Notes: generated by a model from the letters alone, not told the origin. DNA of 64,000 bases from Actinomadura latina NBRC 106108 (GCF_001552195.1 NZ_BCQS01000017.1:1-64000), one strand, 5' to 3'. Shown: positions 8,174 through 16,989, counted from the first letter of the stretch. Program-made: numbers and translations.

Positions 8174-8367
8174 GGCTGGGACGTCAAGTGGGTGAGGAGG
8201 GCGGCGAAGCCCTGACGGGTAACGGTCAAGTGTGGGGCGGTGGGGTTCTTGCTGTCGCGGATGCCGACGCGGTCGTTGAGGTCGGCGATCTCAACGCAGT
8301 TGCCTTCGTTGCCGCCGCTGTAGCTACTCTTGCGCCAGATGGACTGGGTCAGTTCGGGGGCCCTCAT
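8170..8367 (-). CDS. DUF397 protein
   Basis: A 65-residue protein made up of one DUF397 domain (WRKSSYSGGNEGNCVEIADLNDRVGIRDSKNP…GFAALLTHL). It lies between the XRE regulator (4-base ATGA overlap) and a second DUF397 copy, so all three are translationally coupled. The two copies share most of their sequence and look like a tandem duplication. The family is associated with developmental or metabolic regulation in actinomycetes through a partner XRE protein; direct function here is inferred from context. Confidence 0.85.
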   Translation of the reverse strand: MRAPELTQSIWRKSSYSGGNEGNCVEIADLNDRVGIRDSKNPTAPHLTVTRQGFAALLTHLTSQP

Positions 8368-9218
8368 GATTGCGACGCTATCTCGTCCATGAGCTTCAGC
8401 GAAGCGGTTCTGCTCAGGGCTGCCGAGAGCAGCAGTTCGAAGGTCTCCTCGTGGGCTGCGACCTTCTCCTCATCCTCAACGAAGAGGTTCTGGGCGTACT
8501 GATCGACGACGGACACAGTTAGGCGTCCGGGCGGGCGCAGAGAGATGAGAAGGTGCGGGCTGCCGAACCAGAGATACTCGCTGGCAGTGCTGGGGAGTAC
8601 GCGGAGGTCCACGTGATCGAGCGGGGCGACTTCGGCCAGCCGACGATTTTGTGTGCGCAGGATCGCGGGATCACCGCCGACCTGGTTGTGGAGGACCGCC
8701 TCCGCGATGATCGGCATATAGCGGGGTGGGTCGGGACGGTTCAGCACTCGCTGGCGGGATAGCCGGAAATCGACCAGTGTCTTTGCGTTGCGCGGCTGCT
8801 TCGCAGGGCCGACGGAGATGAGCTTCTTCGTGTACTCAGGGACTTGAAGGAGTCCCGGGACGATGCTGGGCTCGAAGTTGCGGATCTCGGCGGCGTCCTC
8901 TTCAAGGCTGGCCAGGTCCAGGGCAGCGGCGGAGATCCGGTACTCGTAGGCCCGCTTCCATGTGCCGGGTTTGTGGGTGGCGAGGTGGAGGAGGGATTCG
9001 CGGAGGGGGCCGTCCTCGATGCCGTAGAAGTCGAGGAGGTCGGCGAGTTCGTCGGGGGCGATGGTCTGGAGGCCGTTCTCGACCATGCTCATCCAGCCCT
9101 GCGAGCGGCCGAAGCGGCGGGCGACGGTGGCGACGGTCAGGTTGTGGTGGTCGCGTGCTTTGCGGAGCGCCGAGCCGATCCGGCGCTGGCGAACGGTGGG
9201 GGCGTTCCCGGAAGGCAT
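8364..9218 (-). CDS. XRE-family regulator with DUF5753 (WhiJ/Scr1-like)
   Basis: A DNA-binding protein of 284 residues. An N-terminal XRE helix-turn-helix (residues 10-65, RKARDHHNLTVATVARRFGRSQGWMSMVENG) is followed by a DUF5753 domain (roughly 95-270; SIVPGLLQVPEYTKKL…SRQRVLNRPDPP…). This is the WhiJ-like class that works with DUF397 proteins. It heads a leftward three-gene unit and is divergent from an RsbW-like ATPase, the usual arrangement of this cassette. It probably binds the short palindromes at 9271-9295. Confidence 0.9.
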   Translation of the reverse strand: MPSGNAPTVRQRRIGSALRKARDHHNLTVATVARRFGRSQGWMSMVENGLQTIAPDELADLLDFYGIEDGPLRESLLHLATHKPGTWKRAYEYRISAAALDLASLEEDAAEIRNFEPSIVPGLLQVPEYTKKLISVGPAKQPRNAKTLVDFRLSRQRVLNRPDPPRYMPIIAEAVLHNQVGGDPAILRTQNRRLAEVAPLDHVDLRVLPSTASEYLWFGSPHLLISLRPPGRLTVSVVDQYAQNLFVEDEEKVAAHEETFELLLSAALSRTASLKLMDEIASQS

Positions 9219-9270
9219 CTCTCCAGCGTGTCACCGAGCGTGGTTGCTCGTACACGGAATCGCGGCGGAT

Positions 9271-9295
9271 TGAACGTTCAGCCGGGAAACGTTCA
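9271..9295. promoter_or_regulatory. Operator candidate, TGAACGTTCA palindrome plus repeat
   Basis: A perfect 10-base palindrome TGAACGTTCA at 9271-9280 is followed, one and a half helical turns on, by a second AACGTTCA at 9288-9295. Both lie between the divergent XRE gene and the RsbW-like gene. Spacing and symmetry suit an XRE dimer site. No biochemical support can be seen from sequence. Confidence 0.45.
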
Positions 9296-9429
9296 GGGCG
9301 GGCGACACGAGGGCTTCGGGCGGCGAATGTGGCGGGCGATTCCGAATCGAAGGGAGGCGCAGGAATGGGAGCGCCCGAGACGAGAAGGACGCCGGCGGCC
9401 CGGCGCGGTGTGTCGTGGACGGCGGGGTG

Positions 9430-9912
9430 ATGAGCGCCGGGATGGTCGTGCTCGGCACGCTCACGCTGCCCGGCGTCCGGCGGTCGGTGGGGTTCGCGCG
9501 GCGGTTCCTGCGCGACCTGCTGCCTCCGGGGCATCCCGCGCTGGACGACCTGGTCACGGTCGGCAGCGAGACCGTCTCCAACGCAATCGCCCATACGGCC
9601 TCGGGCAAGGGCGGCCGGGTGACGGTCAGCCTGCTCGGCGGAGGGGACTTCTACCTGCTGGAGGTCGCCGACGACGGCGCGGGCGGCGGACGGCCGCGGG
9701 TCGAGGCGGAGACCGGGGCCGAGGGCGGGCGCGGGCTACGGATCGTGGAGGCCCTGGCGGAGGCCTGGGGGTTCCGGACGGACGGCGACCGCACCATCGT
9801 GTGGGCGCGGTTCCACTCGCCGTGTGGAATTCTCCTGGCAAACACCGACAGGGGGTTGTCGCGAAGCTCCGGGACGCTGGTGCCAGCAGCGTTCGAAGGA
9901 GGAGATCAATGA
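9430..9912 (+). CDS. RsbW-like HATPase (anti-sigma-factor kinase fold)
   Basis: An ATP-binding protein of about 160 residues with the GHKL fold: N-box SETVSNAIAHTA, G1 box EVADDGAGG and G2 box EGGRGLRIVEALAEAWG. Such single-domain proteins are anti-sigma factors or their relatives, and in actinomycetes commonly lie beside XRE/DUF397 genes. I chose the ATG at 9430; GTG codons at 9415 and 9427 are in frame. The stop overlaps the start of the VOC gene (ATGA), so the two are coupled. Confidence 0.75.
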   Translation: MSAGMVVLGTLTLPGVRRSVGFARRFLRDLLPPGHPALDDLVTVGSETVSNAIAHTASGKGGRVTVSLLGGGDFYLLEVADDGAGGGRPRVEAETGAEGGRGLRIVEALAEAWGFRTDGDRTIVWARFHSPCGILLANTDRGLSRSSGTLVPAAFEGGDQ

Positions 9913-10283
9913 GTGTTCCCGCGTTCAACACCGTGGCGTGGTTCCAGGTGGGCACCGACGCGCCGGAGGAGGCCCGCCGCTTCTACGGCGACATGTTCGG
10001 CTGGCAGTTCGCACTCGACCCGGACGCCGACGGCTACGACCTGGTGAGCTACCCCGGGGCCGACGCGCCGAGCGGCGGCATCTCGCACGAGCCGGACCCC
10101 TCCCGCAATCACGCGATGTTCTTCGTCCTGGTCGAGGACGTGGAGGCCGTCTGCGAGCGGACGGTGAAGCACGGCGGCAAGGTCGCCATGCCCGCCCTGA
10201 CCACGGGCAACGGCCTCACGTTCGCCTACCTCCAGGACACGTCCGGCAACACCTTCGGCGTCTTCAGGCCCCCGGCCGGCTGA
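9909..10283 (+). CDS. VOC family (glyoxalase/bleomycin-resistance fold) protein
   Basis: A 124-residue protein with two beta-alpha-beta-beta-beta units of the vicinal oxygen chelate fold (NTVAWFQVGTDAPEEARRFYGDMFGW… and the C-terminal FAYLQDTSGNTFGVF). These proteins bind a metal and act as glyoxalases, epimerases or drug binders; the substrate here is unknown. An AAGGAGG stretch ends 6 bases before the ATG. It is coupled to the RsbW-like gene and ends before a strong terminator. Confidence 0.85.
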   Translation: MSVPAFNTVAWFQVGTDAPEEARRFYGDMFGWQFALDPDADGYDLVSYPGADAPSGGISHEPDPSRNHAMFFVLVEDVEAVCERTVKHGGKVAMPALTTGNGLTFAYLQDTSGNTFGVFRPPAG

Positions 10284-10295
10284 CCTGGGAGCACG

Positions 10296-10325
10296 AAGGG
10301 CCCCGAGGCGAACCTCGGGGCCCTT
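10296..10325. terminator. Bidirectional intrinsic terminator
   Basis: Perfect 13-base stem (arms 10296-10308 and 10313-10325) closed by a CGAA tetraloop, with A and T ends suited to both strands. It separates the convergent VOC gene and aceE. Confidence 0.85.
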
Positions 10326-10371
10326 CCGGTCATTGCGGCCTACACCTCCGCAATCACCGCGTCATCCCTGG

Positions 10372-13158
10372 TCAGGCGTCTCCGCCCGTGTTGCTCTCGG
10401 CGCTGCCCACGCCGCCCGCGAAGACGTCGCTGACGGACGCGTTCAGGCGGTAGCGCTCGATCGCCTGCGGGAGCGTCTCCGGCTTGACCTCGCCGTGGCG
10501 GGCGAGCCGGGTCAGCACCGCGAGGACGATCGACGCGGCGTCCACGTGGAAGAACCGGCGGGCGGCGGCGCGGGTGTCGGAGAAGCCGAACCCGTCGGTG
10601 CCGAGCGCGGTGAAGTCCGTGTGCACCCACGGGGCGATCTGGTCGGGTACGGCCCGGGTGTAGTCCGATACCGCGACGATCGGCCCGGCGACGTTGTCGA
10701 GCGTCCGGGTGACGTACGGGACGCGCTGCTCGGCGTCCGGGTTCAGCATGTTCCACTCGTCGCACGCGCGGGCCTCGCGGGCCAGTTCGTTCCACGAGGT
10801 GGCCGACCACACGTCGGCGGCGACGCCCCAGTCCTCGGCGAGGAGGCGCTGCGCCTCCAGCGCCCACCGGCCGCCGACGCCCGACGCGAGGATCTGCGCG
10901 CGCGGCGCCTCCCCGTTGCCGGACGCCCCGGAGGCGGCCCTGTACCGGTACAGGCCCTTGAGGAGGCCGTCGACGTCGAGGTCCGCCGGCTCGGCGGGCT
11001 GCTGGTACGGCTCGTTGTAGACGGTGAGGTAGTAGAAGACGTCCTCGCCGCCCGGGTGCTCCTCGGACGACCCGTACATGCGGCGCAGCGCGTCCCGCAC
11101 GATGTGGCCCAGCTCGAACGCCCACGCCGCGTCGTAGTGGACGCAGGCGGGGTTGGACGCCGCGAGCAGGGGGGAGTGGCCGTCGGCGTGCTGCAGGCCC
11201 TCACCGGTGAGTGTGGTGCGCCCGGCGGTGGCGCCGAGGAGGAACCCGCGGCCCATCTGGTCGCCGAACGCCCACATCTGGTCGCCGGTCCGCTGGAACC
11301 CGAACATCGAGTAGAAGATGTACACCGGGATCATGTGCTCGCCGTGCGTGGCATAGGCCGTGCCCGCGGCGATCGCGGACGCCATCGAGCCGGCCTCGCT
11401 GATGCCCTCGTGCAGCATCTGGCCGCTCTCGGACTCCTTGTACGACAGCAGCAGCTTGCGGTCCACCGCGTCGTAGGTCTGCCCGTGCGGAGAGTAGATC
11501 TTGGACGTGGGGAACAGCGAGTCCATGCCGAACGTGCGGTACTCGTCCGGGGCGATCGGCACGAACCGGGCGCCGATGTTCTCGTCCTTGATCAGGTCCT
11601 TGAGCAGCCGGACGAACGCCATGGTCGTGGCGACGTTCTGCTTGCCCGAGCCCTTCTTCATCTCGGCGTAGACCGGGTCGCCGGGCAGTTTGAGCGGCTT
11701 GGACCGCACGTCCCGCTTCGGCAGGAACCCGCCGAGCGCGGCGCGCCGCTCGCGCATGTACTGGATCTCGTCGGAGTCCTCGCCCGGATGGTAGTAGGGC
11801 GGCAGCGGCTGCTCCAGCGCCGAGTCGGGGATGTCCAGGTAGAGCCGGTCCCGGAACTCCTTCAGCTCGGCCTTGGTGAGCTTCTTCATCTGGTGGGTGG
11901 CGTTGCGGGCCTCGAAGTCGGAGCCGAGCGTCCAGCCCTTGATGGTGTGGGCGAGGATCACCGTCGGCTGCCCGACGTGCTCGCGGGCCGCCTTGAACGC
12001 CGCGTAGACCTTGCGGTAGTCGTGGCCGCCGCGCGACAGCTTGCGCAGGTCGTCGTCCGGCAGATGCTGGACGATCTTGCGCAGCCGCGGGTCGGCGCCG
12101 AAGAACTTCTCCCGGATGTACTCGCCGGACTCGACGGAGAACGTCTGGAACTGCCCGTCCGGGGTGGTGTTCATCTGGTTGACCAGCACGCCGTCGACGT
12201 CCTGGGCGAGCAGCGGGTCCCAGTCGCGGCCCCAGATGACCTTGATCACGTTCCAGCCGGCGCCGCGGAAGAACGACTCCAGCTCCTGGATGATCTTGCC
12301 GTTGCCGCGTACCGGGCCGTCCAGCTGCTGGAGGTTGCAGTTGACGACGAAGGTGAGGTTGTCGAGCTCCTCGCGGGCGGCGAGGCCGATCGCGCCGAGC
12401 GACTCCGGCTCGCCCATCTCGCCGTCGCCGAGGAACGCCCACACGTGCGAGCGGGACGTGTCCTTGATCTTGCGGTTGTACAGGTAACGGTTGAACCGCG
12501 CCTGGTACACCGAGTTGATCGCGGTCAGCCCCATGGACACCGTGGGGAACTCCCAGAAGCCCGGCATGAGCCGCGGGTGCGGGTAGGACGACAGGCCGCC
12601 GCCGGGGTGCGACTGCTCCTGCCGGAACCCGTCCAGCTTCTCCTCGGGGAGGCGTCCCTCCAGGAAGGCGCGGGCGTAGATGCCGGGCGCCGCGTGCCCC
12701 TGGATGAACACCTGGTCGCCGGACTCGCCGTGGTCCTTGCCGCGGAAGAAGTGGTTGAAGCCGACCTCGTACAGAGACGCGGCGGAGGCGTAGGTGGCGA
12801 TGTGGCCGCCGACGCCGAGTTCGGGGCGGTTGGCGCGCGACACCATGATCGCGGCGTTCCACCGGATGTAGGCGCGGATGCGCCGCTCCACGTGCTCGTC
12901 GCCGGGGAACCAGGGCTCGTGCTCCGGCGGGATGGTGTTGATGAAGTCGGTGCTGCGCAGGCCGGGCACTCCGACCTGCAGCTCGCGGGCCCTCTCCAGG
13001 AGGCGGAGCATCACGTACCGCGCCCTGCCGCGGCCCTCGGTCTTGATGACCGTGTCCAGCGATTCCAGCCATTCCCGGGTTTCGTCCGGGTTGATGTCGG
13101 GCAGCTGGCTCGGCAGGCCGTCGCTGATGATCGAAAAGCGTTGACGTCCGGAAGCCAC
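10372..13158 (-). CDS. aceE: Pyruvate dehydrogenase E1 component (homodimeric)
   Basis: Thiamine-diphosphate enzyme of 928 residues that decarboxylates pyruvate and passes acetyl to E2 lipoyl groups. The thiamine-binding motif GDGEMGE followed about 30 residues later by NCN is clear. So is the substrate-channel sequence HPGGGLSSYPHPRLMPGFWEFPTVSMG of homodimeric E1. Length matches actinobacterial AceE. I chose the GTG at 13158 (VASGRQRFSII) because AGAGGGG sits 5 bases upstream; the frame is open to 13263. Gene order aceE / DUF3052 / ahpE is as in mycobacteria. A terminator lies just past the stop. Confidence 0.97.
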   Translation of the reverse strand: MASGRQRFSIISDGLPSQLPDINPDETREWLESLDTVIKTEGRGRARYVMLRLLERARELQVGVPGLRSTDFINTIPPEHEPWFPGDEHVERRIRAYIRWNAAIMVSRANRPELGVGGHIATYASAASLYEVGFNHFFRGKDHGESGDQVFIQGHAAPGIYARAFLEGRLPEEKLDGFRQEQSHPGGGLSSYPHPRLMPGFWEFPTVSMGLTAINSVYQARFNRYLYNRKIKDTSRSHVWAFLGDGEMGEPESLGAIGLAAREELDNLTFVVNCNLQQLDGPVRGNGKIIQELESFFRGAGWNVIKVIWGRDWDPLLAQDVDGVLVNQMNTTPDGQFQTFSVESGEYIREKFFGADPRLRKIVQHLPDDDLRKLSRGGHDYRKVYAAFKAAREHVGQPTVILAHTIKGWTLGSDFEARNATHQMKKLTKAELKEFRDRLYLDIPDSALEQPLPPYYHPGEDSDEIQYMRERRAALGGFLPKRDVRSKPLKLPGDPVYAEMKKGSGKQNVATTMAFVRLLKDLIKDENIGARFVPIAPDEYRTFGMDSLFPTSKIYSPHGQTYDAVDRKLLLSYKESESGQMLHEGISEAGSMASAIAAGTAYATHGEHMIPVYIFYSMFGFQRTGDQMWAFGDQMGRGFLLGATAGRTTLTGEGLQHADGHSPLLAASNPACVHYDAAWAFELGHIVRDALRRMYGSSEEHPGGEDVFYYLTVYNEPYQQPAEPADLDVDGLLKGLYRYRAASGASGNGEAPRAQILASGVGGRWALEAQRLLAEDWGVAADVWSATSWNELAREARACDEWNMLNPDAEQRVPYVTRTLDNVAGPIVAVSDYTRAVPDQIAPWVHTDFTALGTDGFGFSDTRAAARRFFHVDAASIVLAVLTRLARHGEVKPETLPQAIERYRLNASVSDVFAGGVGSAESNTGGDA

Positions 13159-13475
13159 GGGGTCCCCTCTGTCCTTACCGTCTTTGCTGGTGAGACCGGT
13201 GGCCGCCGCACGGGAGGCCACCGGTCCCCGGCAGACTGTCGGTGGCTCGTCTGGTGATCCCATCGTCGCCGTTTATGACGGCTAACGCATCTCTACCAAC
13301 CGGTAACCATTCGCCCCGGTCAACCGGGGTACCACCCTCCGCGAGGACGCCTTTTTCCCGTCCCGGGGGGATTGCCCTCGACGGGGTGCGGGGACGTTTG
13401 AGGCTGGGGGGAACGACCCGCCAGATACCCGGCACGGTCCGTCCCGGTGGCGGACGAACGAGCTTGGGAGAAGAG
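13159..13475. other. Intergenic region upstream of aceE and DUF1918
   Basis: About 320 bases between two divergent genes. It holds a small inverted repeat (CCCCGG at 13314-13319 and CCGGGG at 13324-13329 with a TCAA loop) in a locally less GC-rich stretch near 13270-13310 where promoters probably lie. No confident -35/-10 pair and no open frame with coding character are seen. Confidence 0.5.
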
Positions 13476-13673
13476 ATGAACGGACAGATCGGGGACCGGC
13501 TGCACGTCCATGGCAACGTCGTGGGGCAGCCGGACCGGACCGGCGAGATCATCGAGGTACGGGGCAGGGACGGCGGCCCGCCGTTCCTGGTCAGGTTCGA
13601 GGACGGCCACGAGACGCTCGTCTATCCGGGGCCGGACGCGGTGATCGAGTCCCGGGAGCATATCCCGCACTGA
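13476..13673 (+). CDS. DUF1918 domain protein
   Basis: A 65-residue beta-rich protein of the DUF1918 family (GDRLHVHGNVVGQPDRTGEIIEVRGRDGGPPFLVRF…GHETLVYPGPDAV). The family is common in actinobacteria, has an SH3-like fold and an unknown role. The ATG follows GGGAGAAGAG. The gene stands alone between aceE and a frameshifted YjbQ gene. Confidence 0.85.
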   Translation: MNGQIGDRLHVHGNVVGQPDRTGEIIEVRGRDGGPPFLVRFEDGHETLVYPGPDAVIESREHIPH

Positions 13674-13758
13674 GGGAGCCGCTGGGAGAGCCGTACCGCG
13701 AGGAGATCCGTGCGGGCGCGGGCGCGTCCGGTGCCGCGGATGGGGTAGACACGGGATC

Positions 13759-14165
13759 ATGGAGAGCACCGTGGTCCGGGTGGCCACGGTACGAGCGAGG
13801 CCGTGCACGACATCACGGCCGAATGCGAGCGGTTCGCCGCGTCGGCGGGCGGCGACGGGCTGCTGCACGTCTTCGTCCCGCACGCGACCGCCGGCGTGGC
13901 GATCCTCGAACTGGGCTCCGGCAGCGACGACGACCTGCTGGCCGCGCTGCGCGACCTGCTGCCGGCGGACGACCGCTGGCGGCACGCGCACGGTTCCCGG
14001 GGGCACGGGCGGTCGCACGTGATGCCCGCCCTCGTCCCGCCGTTCGCGACCCTCCCGGTCGTGGGCGGGCGCCTCGCCCTCGGCACCTGGCAGTCGGTCG
14101 CCCTCGTCGACCTCAACGTGGACAACCCCGATCGCCAGGTCCGGTTGTCCTTCATCCGGGGATGA
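13759..14165 (+). pseudogene. YjbQ/UPF0047 family gene with a 1-base frameshift
   Basis: The ATG at 13759 starts MESTVVRVAT, the expected N-terminus of YjbQ proteins, but after 13789 the family reading moves to another frame, which then runs cleanly from 13803 (VHDITAECERF…LLHVFVPHATAGVAIL…LALGTWQSVALVDLN) to the stop at 14165. Adding one G in the GG at 13788-13789 restores a continuous family-length protein of about 136 residues. YjbQ is a small trimeric protein with weak thiamine-phosphate synthase activity in vitro. Either a real mutation or a sequencing error; a shortened product from GTG 13803 is possible. Confidence 0.7.
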
Positions 14166-14397
14166 GCGGAGCGAATCGGGGCGTGCAGGAGGCCGCCACC
14201 CCGCGCGAGGCGGGGGTGAAACGAGGAATCCGGCCAATGAGGGCGGCAAAAAGGCCGGAAGACACTTGCGCTAGAGGCCCTCACTTGTGTGGACTGTCCC
14301 GCAAACACCGCACAGGTGCGGGCGGCCGCCCATCCCGGGGGGCTGGGGAACGACAGAGCACGGCACCGTGCGGACTGACGACAATGGGAGGACTTTC

Positions 14398-14826
14398 GTG
14401 AGCGCGACCGCGGGTCAGGCGCAGTCTGAGCGCAGCCTGGCCGAACGGCTCGGCCTTAAGGCGGGCCAGGTGGTGCAGGAGATCGGCTTCGACGACGACG
14501 TGGACGAGGAGCTTCGTCGCTCCGTCGAGGAACTCACGGGGAACGAACTGGTCGACGAGGACTACGAGGACGTCGTCGACATCGTGCTGCTGTGGTGGCG
14601 CGAGGAGGACGGGGACCTGTTCGAAGACCTGACCGACGCGATGATCCCGCTCACCGGCGGCGGCACCATCTGGCTGCTGACGCCCAAGGCGGGCCGGGAC
14701 GGGCACGTGGAGCCGAGCGACATCGGGGAGGCCGCGCAGACGGCCGGGCTCTCGCAGACCAGCAGCATCAGCGCCGCCAGGGAGTGGTCAGGCACGCGGC
14801 TGGTCGCGCCCAAGGTCCGCAAGTAG
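14398..14826 (+). CDS. DUF3052 family protein
   Basis: A 142-residue acidic protein of the actinobacterial DUF3052 family (LAERLGLKAGQVVQEIGFDDDVDEELR…WWREEDGDLFEDLTDAMIPLTGGGTIWLLTPKAG…). The family fold is methyltransferase-like but function is not established. I start it at GTG 14398, seven bases after GGGAGG. It sits between aceE and ahpE as in mycobacteria, which suggests a redox or envelope role, but that is guilt by association. The next gene follows in the same direction. Confidence 0.9.
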   Translation: MSATAGQAQSERSLAERLGLKAGQVVQEIGFDDDVDEELRRSVEELTGNELVDEDYEDVVDIVLLWWREEDGDLFEDLTDAMIPLTGGGTIWLLTPKAGRDGHVEPSDIGEAAQTAGLSQTSSISAAREWSGTRLVAPKVRK

Positions 14827-14844
14827 CGGGGGACGGTACGCGAC

Positions 14845-15336
14845 TTGGCCGTCAACACGGGCGACAATTCGGGCGGCGTCGACGTGGGCGACGAGGCGCC
14901 GGACTTCGAACTGCGGGACCAGCACGGCACGCCGGTGCGGCTGTCGGGCCTCCGCGGTGAGAAGAAGGTCGTCCTCGTGTTCTATCCGCTGGCGTTCAGC
15001 GGCGTGTGCACGGGGGAGCTGTCCCGGCTGAGGGACGAGTTCCAGGACGTGGCCGGCGACGAGGGCGACGTGCGGTTGCTCGCCGTCTCGGTCGACTCGA
15101 TGTTCGCGCTGCGCGCCTGGTCCGATCAGGAGAAGTTCTGGTTCCCGCTGCTGGCCGACTTCTGGCCGCACGGCGGGACCGCGCGGCGCTACGGCGTTTT
15201 CGACGAGGCGAAGGGGCTGGCGCTTCGCGGCACCTTCGTCATCGACACCGAGGGCGTGGTCCGGTGGAAGGTCGTGAACGCGATCCCGGACGCACGTGAC
15301 ATAGACGAGTACCGCAAGGCGCTCGCCGGGCTCTGA
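14845..15336 (+). CDS. ahpE: AhpE-type one-cysteine peroxiredoxin
   Basis: Thiol peroxidase of 163 residues that reduces hydroperoxides. The peroxidatic cysteine Cys55 lies in FSGVCTGEL after VVLVFYPLA, and no resolving cysteine is present, which is typical of AhpE. The start is TTG at 14845 with GGGGGA upstream; GTG at 14884 (MGDEAPDF) is an alternative. It is downstream of DUF3052, with only 18 bases between, so the two are probably co-transcribed. A hairpin terminator follows. Confidence 0.9.
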   Translation: MAVNTGDNSGGVDVGDEAPDFELRDQHGTPVRLSGLRGEKKVVLVFYPLAFSGVCTGELSRLRDEFQDVAGDEGDVRLLAVSVDSMFALRAWSDQEKFWFPLLADFWPHGGTARRYGVFDEAKGLALRGTFVIDTEGVVRWKVVNAIPDARDIDEYRKALAGL

Positions 15337-15343
15337 GCGAAAC

Positions 15344-15386
15344 GGACCGGTTCCGGGCCACCGAGAGGGATGGCCGGAACCGGTCC
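15344..15386. terminator. Hairpin terminator after ahpE
   Basis: Arms at 15344-15360 and 15371-15386 pair over 16 bases with one bulged G and a 10-base loop. It lies directly after the ahpE stop and just before the ribosome site of the zinc-ribbon gene. Confidence 0.75.
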
Positions 15387-15405
15387 CCGCACCTCTGGAG
15401 GTGTG

Positions 15406-15774
15406 ATGCCCTGCTTCCGCTGCGGGGCGCGGCAGACCGATCCCGTGCGGGGCGCGAGCCCGTGGAAGCGCGGGGTCCGGGCGGACCGCCAGGTCCTGGT
15501 CTGCCCCGGCTGCCAGGCCGTCCACGACTGGGCGGACGACCTGGACCGCTGCTCGGCCTGCGGCTCGGCGGCCCTGGTGTGCCGGCTGGGCGAGGTCGAG
15601 TGCCGCGACTGCGGGCACACCCGCGCCGCCGTCCGGGAGGAGACCGGTCCGGGCGACCTGGTGCACTCCGGCGCCGAGCGGCCGTCCGGCGCGGACCGGC
15701 CGTCCGACGGCGGCCTGTCGGAGGAGGTGGCGGCGGCCCTGTCCCGCGTCCTGAAACGCGGCCCGGCCCGCTGA
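15406..15774 (+). CDS. Small double zinc-ribbon protein
   Basis: A 122-residue protein with four Cys-x2-Cys pairs (CFRC near residue 3, CPGC, CSAC and CRDC), enough for two zinc ribbons in the first 75 residues. The remaining tail is polar and ends in a short helix. No catalytic motif is seen. GGAGG sits seven bases before the ATG at 15406. I do not recognise a named family; a nucleic-acid or protein adaptor role is a guess. Confidence 0.7.
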   Translation: MPCFRCGARQTDPVRGASPWKRGVRADRQVLVCPGCQAVHDWADDLDRCSACGSAALVCRLGEVECRDCGHTRAAVREETGPGDLVHSGAERPSGADRPSDGGLSEEVAAALSRVLKRGPAR

Positions 15775-15883
15775 GCGGCGGGGTCCCGTTGGCCGTGTCC
15801 GGCCAGGGGCGTCGCACGGCGTGGCCGCGTTTCCGGGGTTTCCCGGCTTGACGTGGGGATTTGCTCGCTGCGACGCTGCGCGG

Positions 15884-16942
15884 ATGCCGATCGTGCTGTT
15901 GCGCCTGGTGAACCGGATCACCGGGCGGTCCTGGCGGATGCCCGCGCTGGTGCTCGCCGCGGCCTTCCTGCTGGGGTGGCTGCTGATCGCGGTGTTCGAG
16001 GAGCCCGGCGCCGAGCTCAAGAACCCCGTCGACTACGTCTGGTACTTCGTCGTCAGCGGCACGACGACCGGGTACGGGGACCTGTCCCCGAGCACGGCCG
16101 GCGGCCGGATCGGCGGCGTGATCATCATCGTGGCCGGGCTCACCGCCGGGCTGGTGATGTTCGCCGAGCTGACGCTGTGGATGGGGAAGGGCAGGATGAT
16201 GAAGGCCACGGGCCGGGCGCGGTTGCAGAAGCGGGGCCACGTCGTGGTGGTCGGCTACGAGCGCGAGGCGATGCGGGCCATCATCGGCCAGCTGCGCGCC
16301 GACCCCGCGTTCGCGAAGACGCCCGTCGTCGCGCTGTTCTGGCCGGAGGAGCTGCAGGGCGAGAACCCCGACCCCGATCTCTACGACGTGGTCGCCAACG
16401 ACGACACCGCCTACGAGCGGGCGTGCCTGGAACGTGCCCGGACCGCCCTCATCGTGGGACGTTCCGACGACGAGACCGTCCGGGTCATGCTCGGCGTGTC
16501 CGCCTACCTGCGGCGCAACGGGGAGCCGCCCGTCCATCTGCTGGCGGGGCTGCGCGACGGCGGCCGCCGCGCCGAGATCACCGAGGCGCTGAACCTGGTC
16601 AGCACGGACATCGAGCCGGTCGACATCGACGATCCGGCGGTGGTGGCGGTCGCGATCCGCAACCCGGGCGTCGCCGCGATCTACCACAACCTCGCCAGCA
16701 CGCTCGACACCGACGGCACCCTCTACCGCGTGGACGTCCCCGAGGACGCCGGCGAGTGGTCCCGCATCGACCTCGCGATCTTCCTGCTCCGGCAGGGGAG
16801 CACGCTGCTCGCGGTCGGCGAGTCGCACCGTCCCAACGCCCGGTTCCGGCTCACGTCCCTCCCGGGCGAGAAGGTCCGGGGCGGGCAGTCGCTGGCGGTG
16901 GTGGCGCCCGACCGTCCGACCATTCCGTGGCACGAGCTCTGA
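15884..16942 (+). CDS. Potassium channel with RCK/TrkA-N-like domain
   Basis: Membrane protein of 352 residues. Two hydrophobic helices (around MPALVLAAAFLLGWLLIAVF and IGGVIIIVAGLTAGLVMF) flank a pore loop with the selectivity filter TTTGYGD, so this is a two-TM K+ channel subunit. From residue 95 a Rossmann-like domain (GHVVVVGYERE…) follows, as in MthK/TrkA-type gating domains, although the nucleotide motif is not the classic GxGxxG. The ATG at 15884 is chosen because the pore helices start right after it; no strong ribosome site is seen. A terminator follows. Confidence 0.85.
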   Translation: MPIVLLRLVNRITGRSWRMPALVLAAAFLLGWLLIAVFEEPGAELKNPVDYVWYFVVSGTTTGYGDLSPSTAGGRIGGVIIIVAGLTAGLVMFAELTLWMGKGRMMKATGRARLQKRGHVVVVGYEREAMRAIIGQLRADPAFAKTPVVALFWPEELQGENPDPDLYDVVANDDTAYERACLERARTALIVGRSDDETVRVMLGVSAYLRRNGEPPVHLLAGLRDGGRRAEITEALNLVSTDIEPVDIDDPAVVAVAIRNPGVAAIYHNLASTLDTDGTLYRVDVPEDAGEWSRIDLAIFLLRQGSTLLAVGESHRPNARFRLTSLPGEKVRGGQSLAVVAPDRPTIPWHEL

Positions 16943-16950
16943 CGAAGTTG

Positions 16951-16989
16951 CCGGGAGGGCGCCGGCGCGCCCGCGTGGCGCCCTCCCGG
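16951..16989. terminator. Bidirectional terminator between channel and prk
   Basis: Perfect 13-base stem, arms 16951-16963 and 16977-16989, 13-base loop. It lies between two convergent genes. Confidence 0.75.

Noticed and set aside
13159..14400. Thiamine (TPP) riboswitch near the YjbQ gene
   Set aside because: No CTGAGA-type core or ACCTGATCTGGATAATGCC-like segment is present.
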